Of a stretch of 36,142 bases of DNA, positions 18,175 through 26,212 are shown piece by piece. The notes under the pieces are model-generated. The model was given only the letters and a program-made list of their open reading frames with translations, did not search any database and was not told the origin of the DNA. Position numbers and translations under genes: made by a program. How positions within the stretch are numbered: position 1 is the stretch's first letter; every line of letters begins with the position of its first letter. Where the stretch lies: positions 1 through 36,142 of the forward strand of contig NZ_LATZ01000140.1 in NCBI RefSeq assembly GCF_000981385.1, written 5' to 3'. The stretch comes from Bacillus sp. SA1-12. GTDB lineage: Bacteria; Bacillota; Bacilli; Bacillales; Bacillaceae.

Positions 18175-18222
18175 ATAAAGACCACTCACTATATATTCAT
18201 AAAACAGTAAAGTGGTCTTTAT
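18175..18222. terminator. terminator shared by araC (+) and iolI (-)
   Basis: Perfect 12-bp arms ATAAAGACCACT / AGTGGTCTTTAT around a 24-base loop lie between two converging genes. The minus-strand tail TTTTACC is the better one, so it mainly serves iolG-iolI. Confidence 0.7.
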
Positions 18223-18294
18223 CTATTAAAAAGTTGATTTTCAATTACCCTTCATTATGATCTGTGTCTTCCAACCACTTGAAGTAAAACATAT

Positions 18295-19140
18295 TTATAC
18301 TGGCTGCAAGTCAAAATACTTTGATACTACTTTAAGTGTTGTTTCTTTCGCTGTCTTAATCGTTTCTTCGGCATCCAGTTTATAATATTCAGGACGGAAT
18401 AATTCAACAGATACAACGTCAGAGTACCCAATTTCCTTCAAAGTTGATAATAAGGTATCTAAATCAATCGCTCCAAGTCCAGGCCACACGCGGTCTTCAT
18501 CTGTAAGGAAACCAATTGGGAAGTCCTCTGTGTCATCGATATGCAAAATAAAGATTTTAGAACCATCCGCTTTTTTAAGATCCTCTAATTTTGACCCCAT
18601 CGCATGGAAATGAAAACAATCAAAAACTAAGCCAACATTCTCACGATTAACGGTTTCGACAATATCATATGCTTGGCCAAATGTATTGACAGTGCATTGC
18701 GGATGCCCTATAAATTCAACTGCAATTTTCACGCCATAAGGTTCTGCGATATCTGACAGTTCTTTCAGCACTTCTACACAGCTATTTTTAATATCCTGTT
18801 TCAACATCTTCTGTTCTGTAACAAGCGGTACGGCCACCACATATTTTACGCCCAGTTTTTTCGCAGCTTCCATCATCTCTTTGAATTCATTAATGATTTC
18901 TGTGTGACCTGCTTCATCACGATTATTGAAAAACACTAATGCATTAAATGCTAGCGGCTTGATATGGTGCGTGTTGAAAAATTCAACGAGTTCGTCCAAA
19001 GACTTTTCCTTTAAATACTCTGGCAATTTGTCCATGGTTCGAATTTCGATATAGTCATAGCCATGTTTCTCACAATATTCCAAGTCCGTTGCTAGATTGG
19101 AATTCTCCAACGTCGTAGCCTGATTAAAACAAAGTTTCAT
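18295..19140 (-). CDS. iolI: 2-keto-myo-inositol isomerase
   Basis: A protein of 281 residues very close to B. subtilis IolI, a TIM-barrel enzyme that converts 2-keto-myo-inositol to 1-keto-D-chiro-inositol so that other inositol isomers can feed into the pathway. Diagnostic runs include MKLCFNQATTLENSNL, YDYIEIRTMDKLPEYL, VAVPLVTEQKM, EFIGHPQCTVNTF and HIDDTEDFPIGFLTDEDRVW; the metal ligands (E, D, H, E) lie in these segments. The ATG at 19140 follows GGGGGA by 8 bases; an earlier in-frame ATG eight codons upstream has no such site. It is the second gene after iolG with a 157-base gap. Confidence 0.93.
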   Translation of the reverse strand: MKLCFNQATTLENSNLATDLEYCEKHGYDYIEIRTMDKLPEYLKEKSLDELVEFFNTHHIKPLAFNALVFFNNRDEAGHTEIINEFKEMMEAAKKLGVKYVVAVPLVTEQKMLKQDIKNSCVEVLKELSDIAEPYGVKIAVEFIGHPQCTVNTFGQAYDIVETVNRENVGLVFDCFHFHAMGSKLEDLKKADGSKIFILHIDDTEDFPIGFLTDEDRVWPGLGAIDLDTLLSTLKEIGYSDVVSVELFRPEYYKLDAEETIKTAKETTLKVVSKYFDLQPV

Positions 19141-19297
19141 ATTAAGTCCCCCATTCGTTTTCATTCGACTGTAGATGTATCAACAAAAACACCTTCTATT
19201 AAAAGCCCGTTATTCTAAGTCTCTTCACTTCAAACAGTATGCACGATTTTTCTAACTGAAAACCCTAACAGCGACAGTGCCATATTTAATAAGAGTT

Positions 19298-20338
19298 TTA
19301 GACTGTTGCACCAATTGTTTTTTCATTTTTATAGAAGTCTGGCTTCTCGGATAATGTCACAGGCTCTTTTTCTCCTGAATGCTGGGCTTTTACACAAGCA
19401 TCCGCTGTGACAGCTGCAATGTAGCCATCCCAAGATGTTGGACCATTAGGCTCGCCTGTTTTCTTGATTGAGTCGATAAAATCTTGCAATTCTATGTCAT
19501 AAGCATCGATAAAGCGATCTTTCCAATCCATTAAGATGCATGTACCAAGCTTCCCATCCTTACGAGTGGTGATCCCTGGGAACTCAGGCAGATAGGCAAT
19601 CCCTTCTTCACCGATCACTTCACACTGGATATCATAGCCGTACTGACAGTTTACAAACACTTCTGCTGTAATGATGATACCGCTATTTGTTTCTAACGTA
19701 ATGAGCTGCGGGTCGGATAAGTGTGCAAGTGCGCGGGATGATTTCTTCGGAAATGCCACCTGTACAGATTTATAGTCATCATTGATTAACCAATGCAATA
19801 CATCAATTTCGTGAATGAGTGTATCGTGAATGGCCATATCTGTTGTATAGTTCTCTCCTACAGAAGGGTTTCTGTGTACGCAGCGAACCATTAATGGATT
19901 GCCAATGTAATTGCTGTCAATGGCTTGTTTTAATTGTACGTAACCATTGTCATATCTTCGCATAAATCCAACCTGTACTAAACGCTTACCATGTTTCATT
20001 TCCGCTTCTACAATTCTCATGCAGCCTTCTGCTGTTGTTGCTAACGGTTTTTCACAAAAAACATACTTCCCAGCTTCAATGGCTGCCAGTACACTTTGTT
20101 CATGAGCAGGACCCCAGCTTGTTACTAACACCGCTTCCACATTTTCATCAGCAACAAGTGCTTTATCATCAGGATAGATAACTGCATCTAGCTTGAATTG
20201 ATTTACAACGTTTCTTGCCGATGCTTCGTTCACATCCGTTACAGCGACAATTTTTCCACCAGATAGTTTGTTTGTGATTCTTTTAATATGTTCACTGCCG
20301 ATTGCACCTGTTCCGATCACGCCAAATTTTAAAGTCAT
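19298..20338 (-). CDS. iolG: inositol 2-dehydrogenase
   Basis: A protein of 346 residues close to B. subtilis IolG, the NAD-dependent enzyme that oxidises myo-inositol to 2-keto-myo-inositol. The Rossmann motif GVIGTGAIGSEHIKRI starts at residue 6, with D at the end of the second strand (VTDVNEA). CEKPLATTAEGCMRIVE holds the catalytic Lys, and DMAIHDTLIHEIDVLHWL holds the Asp/His pair of the active site. The ATG at 20338 is 7 bases after GGAGG; the ATG at 20344 is only one base away from it and is less likely. A promoter at 20633-20661 with a LacI-type operator lies upstream, leaving a leader of about 290 bases with a cre-like site. The other iol genes are not in the window. Confidence 0.93.
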   Translation of the reverse strand: MTLKFGVIGTGAIGSEHIKRITNKLSGGKIVAVTDVNEASARNVVNQFKLDAVIYPDDKALVADENVEAVLVTSWGPAHEQSVLAAIEAGKYVFCEKPLATTAEGCMRIVEAEMKHGKRLVQVGFMRRYDNGYVQLKQAIDSNYIGNPLMVRCVHRNPSVGENYTTDMAIHDTLIHEIDVLHWLINDDYKSVQVAFPKKSSRALAHLSDPQLITLETNSGIIITAEVFVNCQYGYDIQCEVIGEEGIAYLPEFPGITTRKDGKLGTCILMDWKDRFIDAYDIELQDFIDSIKKTGEPNGPTSWDGYIAAVTADACVKAQHSGEKEPVTLSEKPDFYKNEKTIGATV

Positions 20339-20490
20339 GGTCATTCCTCCAAATTTATTTAGTAGTTGCCGAAAGTTTGTTTTTCTTGAAAGGACAAGTC
20401 TTATTGTTTTACGTTCAACCTGCACATCATCTTTATAACTATTTACTCTCACTACTTTCGTTATATTTCCGACATTATAGCCTAAACAAA

Positions 20491-20504
20491 GGACAACGCT
20501 TACA
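20491..20504 (-). promoter_or_regulatory. cre-like site in the iolG leader
   Basis: Minus-strand TGTAAGCGTTGTCC matches the cre consensus at 12 of 14 positions. It lies in the transcribed leader of iolG, a position where CcpA can block elongation. Confidence 0.4.
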
Positions 20505-20600
20505 AATTCAACGTATCTATAAGGATAGTGTCCTCCAAACAATATCTTCTCTTTTAAATGAAAAAGACAAATGGACCTGAAATCCCTCTTCTTTGAATTA

Positions 20601-20616
20601 GGGTTATCGATTACCC
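20601..20616. promoter_or_regulatory. LacI-type operator downstream of the iolG promoter
   Basis: GGGTTATCGATTACCC is palindromic around the CG of ATCGAT apart from one pair, the form LacI-family proteins bind. Its centre is about 18 bases past the expected start of transcription. The same site, in reverse orientation, lies at 24011-24030 before iolT. Confidence 0.7.
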
Positions 20617-20632
20617 TTAAAAAGTTGATTTC

Positions 20633-20661
20633 ATTTTATCCTATACTTCAGGATATTTCAA
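20633..20661 (-). promoter_or_regulatory. iolG-iolI promoter
   Basis: On the minus strand TTGAAA (plus 20656-20661) and TAAAAT (20633-20638) are 17 bases apart. The bases before the -10 (TATAGGA) resemble those of the iolT promoter. Confidence 0.7.
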
Positions 20662-20721
20662 TATCTTTTTAATAAAGTTTATATTCTGATAATTATTTTA
20701 GAGTTTTTTCCGCATCGATCT

Positions 20722-20735
20722 GGTTTATCGATTCC
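20722..20735. promoter_or_regulatory. weak second LacI-type site upstream of the iolG promoter
   Basis: GGTTTATCGATTCC keeps the ATCGAT core and both outer GG/CC pairs. It lies about 115 bases from the main site and could allow looping between bound dimers. Confidence 0.4.
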
Positions 20736-20797
20736 TCTTTGTGATAGATGCCTCTTCTTTACAGTTCAACAAAAAAAGTTTAAATGCAATAAAAAGA

Positions 20798-20829
20798 CGA
20801 GAAATCAAAGTAAAACTATGATTTTCTCG
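20798..20829. terminator. terminator after the lacI-type gene
   Basis: CGAGAAATCA and TGATTTTCTCG pair around an 11-base loop; A5/T5 and T7 tracts flank both sides, so it can work in both directions. It lies 79 bases past the regulator stop and insulates the iolG promoter region. Confidence 0.75.
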
Positions 20830-20907
20830 CCTTTTTTTCTTTTTGAATAATACATTTTAAAATGGTTTCCAGTAGATAGAACTTCTCATCCAGATATAAA
20901 TTTCAAT

Positions 20908-21918
20908 CTACTCTTTATTAAGTTTTGCTGTTGAATGACGAATAATAAGTTCTGGTAAAAGAGAAATACGTTGCTTCATGTTATTCTTTTTATTAATTTG
21001 CTGAGCCAACAGTTCCATTGCCTGTTTTCCCATTTCGTGTATCGGTATATTTACGGATGATAGCTGAGGCTCTACAATCTTACACATAACCGTGTTATCA
21101 AATCCGATGATAGAAAGTTCATCCGGTATCCTGATCCCAAGGCCCTTCGCTGCAAGCATCGATCCAATTGCCAGTATATCATTACAGCCAAATATCGCTG
21201 TAGGCCTTTGTGCATTGTTAAGCAATTCTTTAGCATGCACCGCTGCCCCTTCAATGGTTGGTTCATTAATTGTAATAACTAAGTTTTCATTAACCTCTAG
21301 TCCGGCATTTTCGATAGCCTTTTTATATCCCTTAATTCGTTCCGTCCCGCTTATGGTTGCGTCCTCGGCAATAATTCCAATTCTGCGGTGTCCTAATGAC
21401 AACAAATGTTCAGTTGCAAGATAACCTCCTAAATAATCATCTCCGGTTACACTGCCTACAGGAAGTTCCGGTCGTTGAAATGCAAAAAGGACGATCGGCA
21501 ATTCTTCCTCAATAAGCTGTTTTAACACTTGTTCGTTTTTAAAGATCGAAGCAATAATTATACCGTCTACATGTTTCTGCTTTAATAAGGTAATATGTTT
21601 AGCTTCCTTTTCAGGGTCACTCCCGGTACTGCACATGACAACACTAAATCCCAACTCCTGCCCATATTCCTCTATATATTTTAAATACTGGGCATATATA
21701 GGGTTAGCCGCATCAGGAATTAACAGTGCAATAGTGTAAGTAGATTTTCCTTTCATCGCAGAAGCCAGCACATTAGGTTGATAATGAAACTCCTCGATGA
21801 TTTGCATGATTTTATTTTTTGTTTTCTCGCTTATCCGGCCCTTATTATTAATTACCTTGGAAACCGTAGTAGCAGAGACTCCCGCTTCCCTCGCAATATC
21901 GTAAATGGTTGGTTTCAT
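20908..21918 (-). CDS. LacI-family transcriptional regulator, probable inositol regulator
   Basis: A protein of 336 residues. The N-terminal helix-turn-helix is PTIYDIAREAGVSATTVSKV (residues 3-22), followed by the hinge helix region QPNVLASAMKG that contacts the central CG of LacI operators. The rest is a periplasmic-binding-like effector domain (IALLIPDAANPIYAQYL, GIIIASIF, GHRRIGIIAED, IIGFDNTVMCKIVEPQLSSV). The ATG at 21918 follows GGGAAG and matches the usual start just before the helix-turn-helix. It lies between iolG-iolI and iolT, and operators of LacI form occur next to both their promoters. B. subtilis uses a DeoR-type IolR for the same job, so this would be a different regulatory solution. 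The effector is unknown. Confidence 0.87.
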   Translation of the reverse strand: MKPTIYDIAREAGVSATTVSKVINNKGRISEKTKNKIMQIIEEFHYQPNVLASAMKGKSTYTIALLIPDAANPIYAQYLKYIEEYGQELGFSVVMCSTGSDPEKEAKHITLLKQKHVDGIIIASIFKNEQVLKQLIEEELPIVLFAFQRPELPVGSVTGDDYLGGYLATEHLLSLGHRRIGIIAEDATISGTERIKGYKKAIENAGLEVNENLVITINEPTIEGAAVHAKELLNNAQRPTAIFGCNDILAIGSMLAAKGLGIRIPDELSIIGFDNTVMCKIVEPQLSSVNIPIHEMGKQAMELLAQQINKKNNMKQRISLLPELIIRHSTAKLNKE

Positions 21919-22009
21919 TTCTTCCCACTCTTTCAACCGATGTATATTCTTTTCACAACGAAGTGGTATGCACAAACTCCCAGCAATCGTACTGATTTAT
22001 TATTGGATT

Positions 22010-22018
22010 ATTATATCA
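22010..22018 (-). promoter_or_regulatory. extended -10 of the lacI-type gene
   Basis: Minus-strand TGATATAAT (TGN plus a perfect TATAAT) lies about 92 bases before the ATG. No good -35 is visible and no ATCGAT operator is nearby, so autoregulation is not evident. Confidence 0.45.
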
Positions 22019-22102
22019 TAGTCCATTGTGTTCAGCATATCTTTCTCTCTTTCAAATTCTAGATATGGTAAGAATAAAAGGTAATAAACCCCTAATAAAA
22101 AA

Positions 22103-22139
22103 AGACTGCAAAGAATTCATAAGAACTCCATTGCAGTCT
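22103..22139 (-). terminator. intrinsic terminator after iolT
   Basis: Perfect 9-bp arms AGACTGCAA / TTGCAGTCT; the minus-strand tail is seven T residues. It lies about 70 bases past the iolT stop. Confidence 0.8.
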
Positions 22140-22206
22140 ATTGATCTATTTCTATACCGGCATTTCTCTCCGGTGTAACTTCAAATCAACATCTTTTTTT
22201 GGTTAT

Positions 22207-23628
22207 TTATTTTGCTTGGATGTCAACCTGTTCCAAGTATTCCTGTTGATCTTGCTTATCATGATTACGGAATTTATGTTCCAACTGTTCAAGAGTCAGT
22301 CCCTTTGTTTCCGGTAAGAATTTATTCACAAATCCGATTGCTGCAAGTCCCAAAGCAACAAAAATAAAGAACGTTGTAGATAAGCCAACCTTATCAAGCA
22401 ATACTGGAAATGCCAAGCCAATAAAACCATTAACAACCCATAAGAAAAGAACAGTAACACCCATACCTATCCCGCGTAAACGAAGCGGGAATATCTCTGA
22501 AAGCATCAACCATGTGACAGGTGAGATTGCTCCCTGTTGAAAAGCAAGAAACGTTACTGTTAGAGTAAGTACGACGTATGGCAATGCCACAGATCCTTCA
22601 AGCGAAAGAGAGAATATCCCAATAAGTAAAAGTGACACCGTAGTTCCTGCCAAGCCAGTTATCAACATTGGACGACGGCCAACTTTGCCGAGAAGCCAAA
22701 TACCAACAAAAGTAGCTAAAACTGAAATGGCACCGTTTGCAATATTACCAACAAGAGCAGCCTCAGTTCCTAAACCAGCATCTTTAAGAATTTGAGTACC
22801 GTAGTACATGATTGAGTTAACACCTGTAACTTGTTGCACTACTGCAATTCCAATCCCTAGCAATAGGATACGGCGAATCCAAGGTACACTTAAATCTTTA
22901 TATGTTGCTTGCTTAGTCCCTGCCTCTTTCGCAAGAGTTTCCTCAATTTCATTAAGCTCTGATTGAGCTTGTTTTTCTTCACGTATCTTAAGGAGGACGC
23001 TTAGGGCATCCCTATTTTTTCCTTTTGATACCAGCCAACGCGGGCTTTCCGGAACTCTAAGCATGCCAAAGAATAAGAAAATAGCTGGAAGTGACGCGAT
23101 TGCAAGCATGTAGCGCCAAACATGATCATGATGAGACATTGTGTTGCCTAAAATAGCATTGATAACAAAGGCTAAAAGTTGTCCGGTAACGATCATCAAT
23201 TCGTTCTGAGTAACCATTCGGCCCCTTCTGTCTGCTGGTGACATTTCCGCTAAATATGCTGGAACTGTTACTGATGCTCCCCCTACAGCAAGACCTAAAA
23301 AGAACCGGGAAATAATCATAATCGTTACGTTCGGTGCAAGTGTACATCCAAGTGTAGATGCAAAGAAAAGCACTGCAAGATATTGAATATTTTTGCGACG
23401 TCCGATAATATCTGAAAGCCTGCCGCCAATTATTGCACCGAGTGCTGCCCCAAAAAGAAGTGAACTGGCAACAATACCTTCAGTGAATGAATTAAGGCCA
23501 AGTGCTTCAGACATAAACGGCAAAGCTCCATTAATTACACCAGTGTCATATCCAAAAAGAAGCCCTCCGAATGTCGAGACTAAGATAATCGTACGTAAAA
23601 ACGACTTTTGGTTTCCCTGTTTATTCAT
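22207..23628 (-). CDS. iolT: myo-inositol transporter, MFS sugar porter family
   Basis: A 473-residue 12-helix MFS sugar porter that closely follows B. subtilis IolT (MNKQGNQKSFLRTIILVSTF at the start, GGLLFGYDTGVINGALPFM in helix 1). Sugar porter signatures are all present: GGRLSDIIGRRK, VPAYLAEMSPADRRGR, PESPRWLVSKG, QQVTGVNSIMYYG and PETKGLTLEQLE. It carries myo-inositol into the cell with protons. The ATG at 23628 follows AGGAG by 9 bases; an upstream in-frame start nine codons earlier lacks a site. The leader is about 400 bases with one strong LacI-type operator by the promoter, two weaker copies and two cre-like sites. Confidence 0.92.
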   Translation of the reverse strand: MNKQGNQKSFLRTIILVSTFGGLLFGYDTGVINGALPFMSEALGLNSFTEGIVASSLLFGAALGAIIGGRLSDIIGRRKNIQYLAVLFFASTLGCTLAPNVTIMIISRFFLGLAVGGASVTVPAYLAEMSPADRRGRMVTQNELMIVTGQLLAFVINAILGNTMSHHDHVWRYMLAIASLPAIFLFFGMLRVPESPRWLVSKGKNRDALSVLLKIREEKQAQSELNEIEETLAKEAGTKQATYKDLSVPWIRRILLLGIGIAVVQQVTGVNSIMYYGTQILKDAGLGTEAALVGNIANGAISVLATFVGIWLLGKVGRRPMLITGLAGTTVSLLLIGIFSLSLEGSVALPYVVLTLTVTFLAFQQGAISPVTWLMLSEIFPLRLRGIGMGVTVLFLWVVNGFIGLAFPVLLDKVGLSTTFFIFVALGLAAIGFVNKFLPETKGLTLEQLEHKFRNHDKQDQQEYLEQVDIQAK

Positions 23629-23786
23629 ATGGATTTCTCCTCTCTTCCCCTTCATAAATAGATATGTTTTTTCTCTATTTATTTTTTAATCAAAGAATGA
23701 CCGTTAGTTAGATGAACAATAATATTTAAGTGCTTTTAATGTTAATATGATAATAACGATCATTGACTTTTCTTAAGAAGCGCCTT

Positions 23787-23800
23787 AGATAACGCTTACA
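23787..23800 (-). promoter_or_regulatory. cre site in the iolT leader
   Basis: Minus-strand TGTAAGCGTTATCT matches the cre consensus at 13 of 14 positions. It lies about 240 bases after the promoter and would let CcpA act as a roadblock. Confidence 0.55.
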
Positions 23801-23855
23801 TTTCCAGTGTTTTCAGTAACACTTTTTTTCCTACACCTGTTGAATCAACGCTATA

Positions 23856-23867
23856 GTAATCGATTCC
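23856..23867. promoter_or_regulatory. weak LacI-type site in the iolT leader
   Basis: GTAATCGATTCC keeps the ATCGAT core but only a partial outer half. Confidence 0.35.
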
Positions 23868-23882
23868 TTTTCAACTAAAAGA

Positions 23883-23895
23883 TTTATCGATTACC
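23883..23895. promoter_or_regulatory. LacI-type site in the iolT leader
   Basis: TTTATCGATTACC shares the core and one full outer half with the main operators and is centred 27 bases from the weaker site at 23856-23867. Confidence 0.45.
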
Positions 23896-23981
23896 TGCTA
23901 GAGGCAGAAAGTTTATTCTATTTTTTTATAAAACCTCCTTTTTGTCTGCTTTATTTTTACCCTTTTTACAAATACTTTAGA

Positions 23982-23995
23982 TTAAAACGTTTTCA
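23982..23995 (-). promoter_or_regulatory. cre-like site just after the iolT promoter
   Basis: Minus-strand TGAAAACGTTTTAA matches the cre consensus at 13 of 14 positions and is itself nearly palindromic. It lies about 50 bases downstream of the -10. Confidence 0.5.
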
Positions 23996-24010
23996 ATCCT
24001 TATCTAACAA

Positions 24011-24030
24011 TAGGGTAATCGATAACCCTA
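24011..24030. promoter_or_regulatory. LacI-type operator downstream of the iolT promoter
   Basis: TAGGGTAATCGATAACCCTA is palindromic except for one pair flanking the ATCGAT core. It matches the reverse complement of the iolG site and lies at nearly the same distance from its -10. Confidence 0.75.
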
Positions 24031-24041
24031 AATATGGTTTT

Positions 24042-24070
24042 ATATTATCCTATCCTTAAAAAGATATCAA
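24042..24070 (-). promoter_or_regulatory. iolT promoter
   Basis: On the minus strand TTGATA (plus 24065-24070) and TAATAT (24042-24047) are 17 bases apart. The spacer ends ATAGGA like the iolG promoter. Confidence 0.7.
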
Positions 24071-24324
24071 CACCTTTTTAGAAAAATTGTATTTATTCCG
24101 ACATTTCTCTTTTTTTAAACATTCATTTCAAAATACAGGACTAAATATATCAGGTGCCTTCCCCACTAATATGGAGTATTCTGATTCCTTTTACTTATAA
24201 AAAATAGCTATTTCTTCCTGATTATAATTTGTAATCGTTAACTGGCAAATTTTGTCTTGCTATTATGTAAAATTTAGTATTTTATTTTATATAAATACGG
24301 AAGATTCACAAAAAGGAGATTAGC

Positions 24325-25134
24325 ATGAATAAGAAGTTCGTATATCCATTTTTAGCTGTATCTTTAAGCGTTTCATTAGCAGCCTGCTCGGAAAAAACGA
24401 ATGCTACAACTGAAACTAATGAAAGTAAAGAAAAAGAAGACCACACTGTTCATTGGTCCTACAAAGGTGAAACGGGACCTAAATATTGGGGAGAATTAGA
24501 TCAAGCAAACTCAGCATGTGTTAACGGAAGTGAGCAATCTCCAATTAATATTGAATTCTCAAAGATAGTAACGGAAAAAAAATCAGAAAATACTCGGATT
24601 CAATATGAACCTACAGCTTTTACTCTTGTCAATAACGGTCATACCGTGCAGGCTAATGCTACAACAGAAAGCAACAGCATCTCAGTTGAAGGTAAAGAGT
24701 ATAAGCTTGCGCAATTTCATTTCCATACTCCGAGTGAACACCAATTTAATGGCCAAAATTATGATATGGAGCTGCACCTCGTACATAAAGACAGCAATGG
24801 AAAGATTGCCGTCCTTGGAGTCATGATACAAGAAGGAAAGGAAAATGAAAAATTTGCATCTATTTGGGATGTATTACCGAAGGATGAAACATCGAAAGAA
24901 ATGACTGTAAAAGAACCAATTGATTTATTGGGAGTACTCCCTAAAGATCAAACATCAATTCATTATAATGGATCATTAACAACGCCTCCTTGTACGGAAG
25001 AGGTGAAATGGATCATATTTGAGCAGCCAATTGAAATGTCGAAAGAACAAATTCAGACATTCCAGCAAATTTTCCCTGATAATCATCGTTCAGTTCAATC
25101 TTTAAACGGTCGTGAATTATATAAAATCAATTAA
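24325..25134 (+). CDS. alpha-class carbonic anhydrase lipoprotein
   Basis: A protein of 269 residues that hydrates CO2 to bicarbonate outside the membrane. The signal peptide ends SLAAC with lipid-attachment Cys21. Zinc ligands are H132 and H134 (QFHFHTPSEH) and H151 (ELHLVHKD). SPINIE at 72-77 and GSLTTPPCTEEVKW near 212-225 are class signatures, and Cys65 with the TTPPC Cys could form the family disulfide. Around residues 187-208 the motif VLPKDxTS appears twice (DVLPKDETSKE and GVLPKDQTSIH), which looks like a small internal duplication or extension in the loop before the TTPP motif. AAAGGAG lies before the ATG. It is monocistronic with its own terminator; its function is not linked to the sugar genes. 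Confidence 0.92.
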   Translation: MNKKFVYPFLAVSLSVSLAACSEKTNATTETNESKEKEDHTVHWSYKGETGPKYWGELDQANSACVNGSEQSPINIEFSKIVTEKKSENTRIQYEPTAFTLVNNGHTVQANATTESNSISVEGKEYKLAQFHFHTPSEHQFNGQNYDMELHLVHKDSNGKIAVLGVMIQEGKENEKFASIWDVLPKDETSKEMTVKEPIDLLGVLPKDQTSIHYNGSLTTPPCTEEVKWIIFEQPIEMSKEQIQTFQQIFPDNHRSVQSLNGRELYKIN

Positions 25135-25155
25135 AGGATGATTTTATTTAAAGTG

Positions 25156-25185
25156 ATGACCATTCAAGAGCGATTGAATGGTCAT
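25156..25185 (+). terminator. intrinsic terminator after carbonic anhydrase
   Basis: Perfect 12-bp arms ATGACCATTCAA / TTGAATGGTCAT around a 6-base loop, then TTTTCCTTTTTT. The position also suits the end of rbsC on the other strand. Confidence 0.88.
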
Positions 25186-25219
25186 TTTTCCTTTTTTATT
25201 GTTGGCTCTGGATTGAAAA

Positions 25220-26206
25220 TTATCTTGCACCGCTCCCTCTTAAGCGATCCAATAAAACGGCTGCTACAATCACGCCTCCTTTTACAACCAGCTGCCAATA
25301 ATAATTCACATCCATTAATGTTAACCCATTACTAATAACACCCATAATTAAAACCCCTATGATCGTTCCTTGTATTCTGCCCTTACCTCCAGTTAAGCTT
25401 GTTCCGCCTAAAATAACTGCAGCAATGGCATCCAATTCATACATTTGTCCTGCAGTTGGCTGTCCAGAATACAATCTTCCAGCTAAAACGACGCCACCTA
25501 AACCAGCTAATAAGCCGCTAATGGAATAAACATTTATTAATGTCTTTTCAACCCTGATTCCTGTTAAGCGGGCTGCTTCTTCGTTCCCGCCGATTGCATA
25601 AATATGGCGGCCAAACATTGTATACTTAAGGACAAAAAACATCACACCATATACCAAAAGCATGATATAAATCGGGGTAGGTACTCCAAAAATAGCTCCG
25701 CCGCCAATGAATTTAAAGGTTTCATTTTGCAAAACGATTGGATAACCGCCGCTTATGACATAAGCAAGACCGCGAACATACGTAAAGCTTCCTAATGTCA
25801 CGATAAATGATGGCAATTTCGTTTTCGCTGTAAAAAAACCATTAATAAGTCCTACAGCATAACCAACTGCTGCACCTGATAACATCGCAATAATAGGATG
25901 AACTCCTGCAGCAGAAACCATAACTGAAATAACACCTGATAAAGCAACTGTGGAACCAACTGATAAATCAATTCCGCCTGTTAAAATAACGATTGTCATC
26001 CCAGCTGCCAATACCGCAATAATAGAAACCTGCTTTAATACATTCAACATATTGGCAGTATCTAAAAAGTTTGGTGCTGTGAACGAAAGGACAACACATA
26101 ATAATAATAGAATCATAATCATTCCTAAACGATTCCATAAATCATGAAGAATAATTCCTACCTGCAGGCTTTGCGATGGTGAAACTGATTGAATATTTTC
26201 CTTCAT
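25220..26206 (-). CDS. rbsC: ribose-type ABC transporter permease
   Basis: A 328-residue permease of the RbsC family with about ten membrane segments. Typical runs are GMTIVILTGGIDLSVGSTVALSG, INGFFTAKTKLPSFIVTLG, AIGGNEEAARLTGI and ELDAIAAVILGGTSLTGGKG, the last being the conserved cytoplasmic region that docks on RbsA. It follows rbsA by 6 bases and is the last gene of the operon rbsB-rbsA-rbsC. No rbsK or rbsD is nearby, so the imported sugar may not be ribose. Confidence 0.88.
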   Translation of the reverse strand: MKENIQSVSPSQSLQVGIILHDLWNRLGMIMILLLLCVVLSFTAPNFLDTANMLNVLKQVSIIAVLAAGMTIVILTGGIDLSVGSTVALSGVISVMVSAAGVHPIIAMLSGAAVGYAVGLINGFFTAKTKLPSFIVTLGSFTYVRGLAYVISGGYPIVLQNETFKFIGGGAIFGVPTPIYIMLLVYGVMFFVLKYTMFGRHIYAIGGNEEAARLTGIRVEKTLINVYSISGLLAGLGGVVLAGRLYSGQPTAGQMYELDAIAAVILGGTSLTGGKGRIQGTIIGVLIMGVISNGLTLMDVNYYWQLVVKGGVIVAAVLLDRLRGSGAR

Positions 26207-26212
26207 TTTCTT

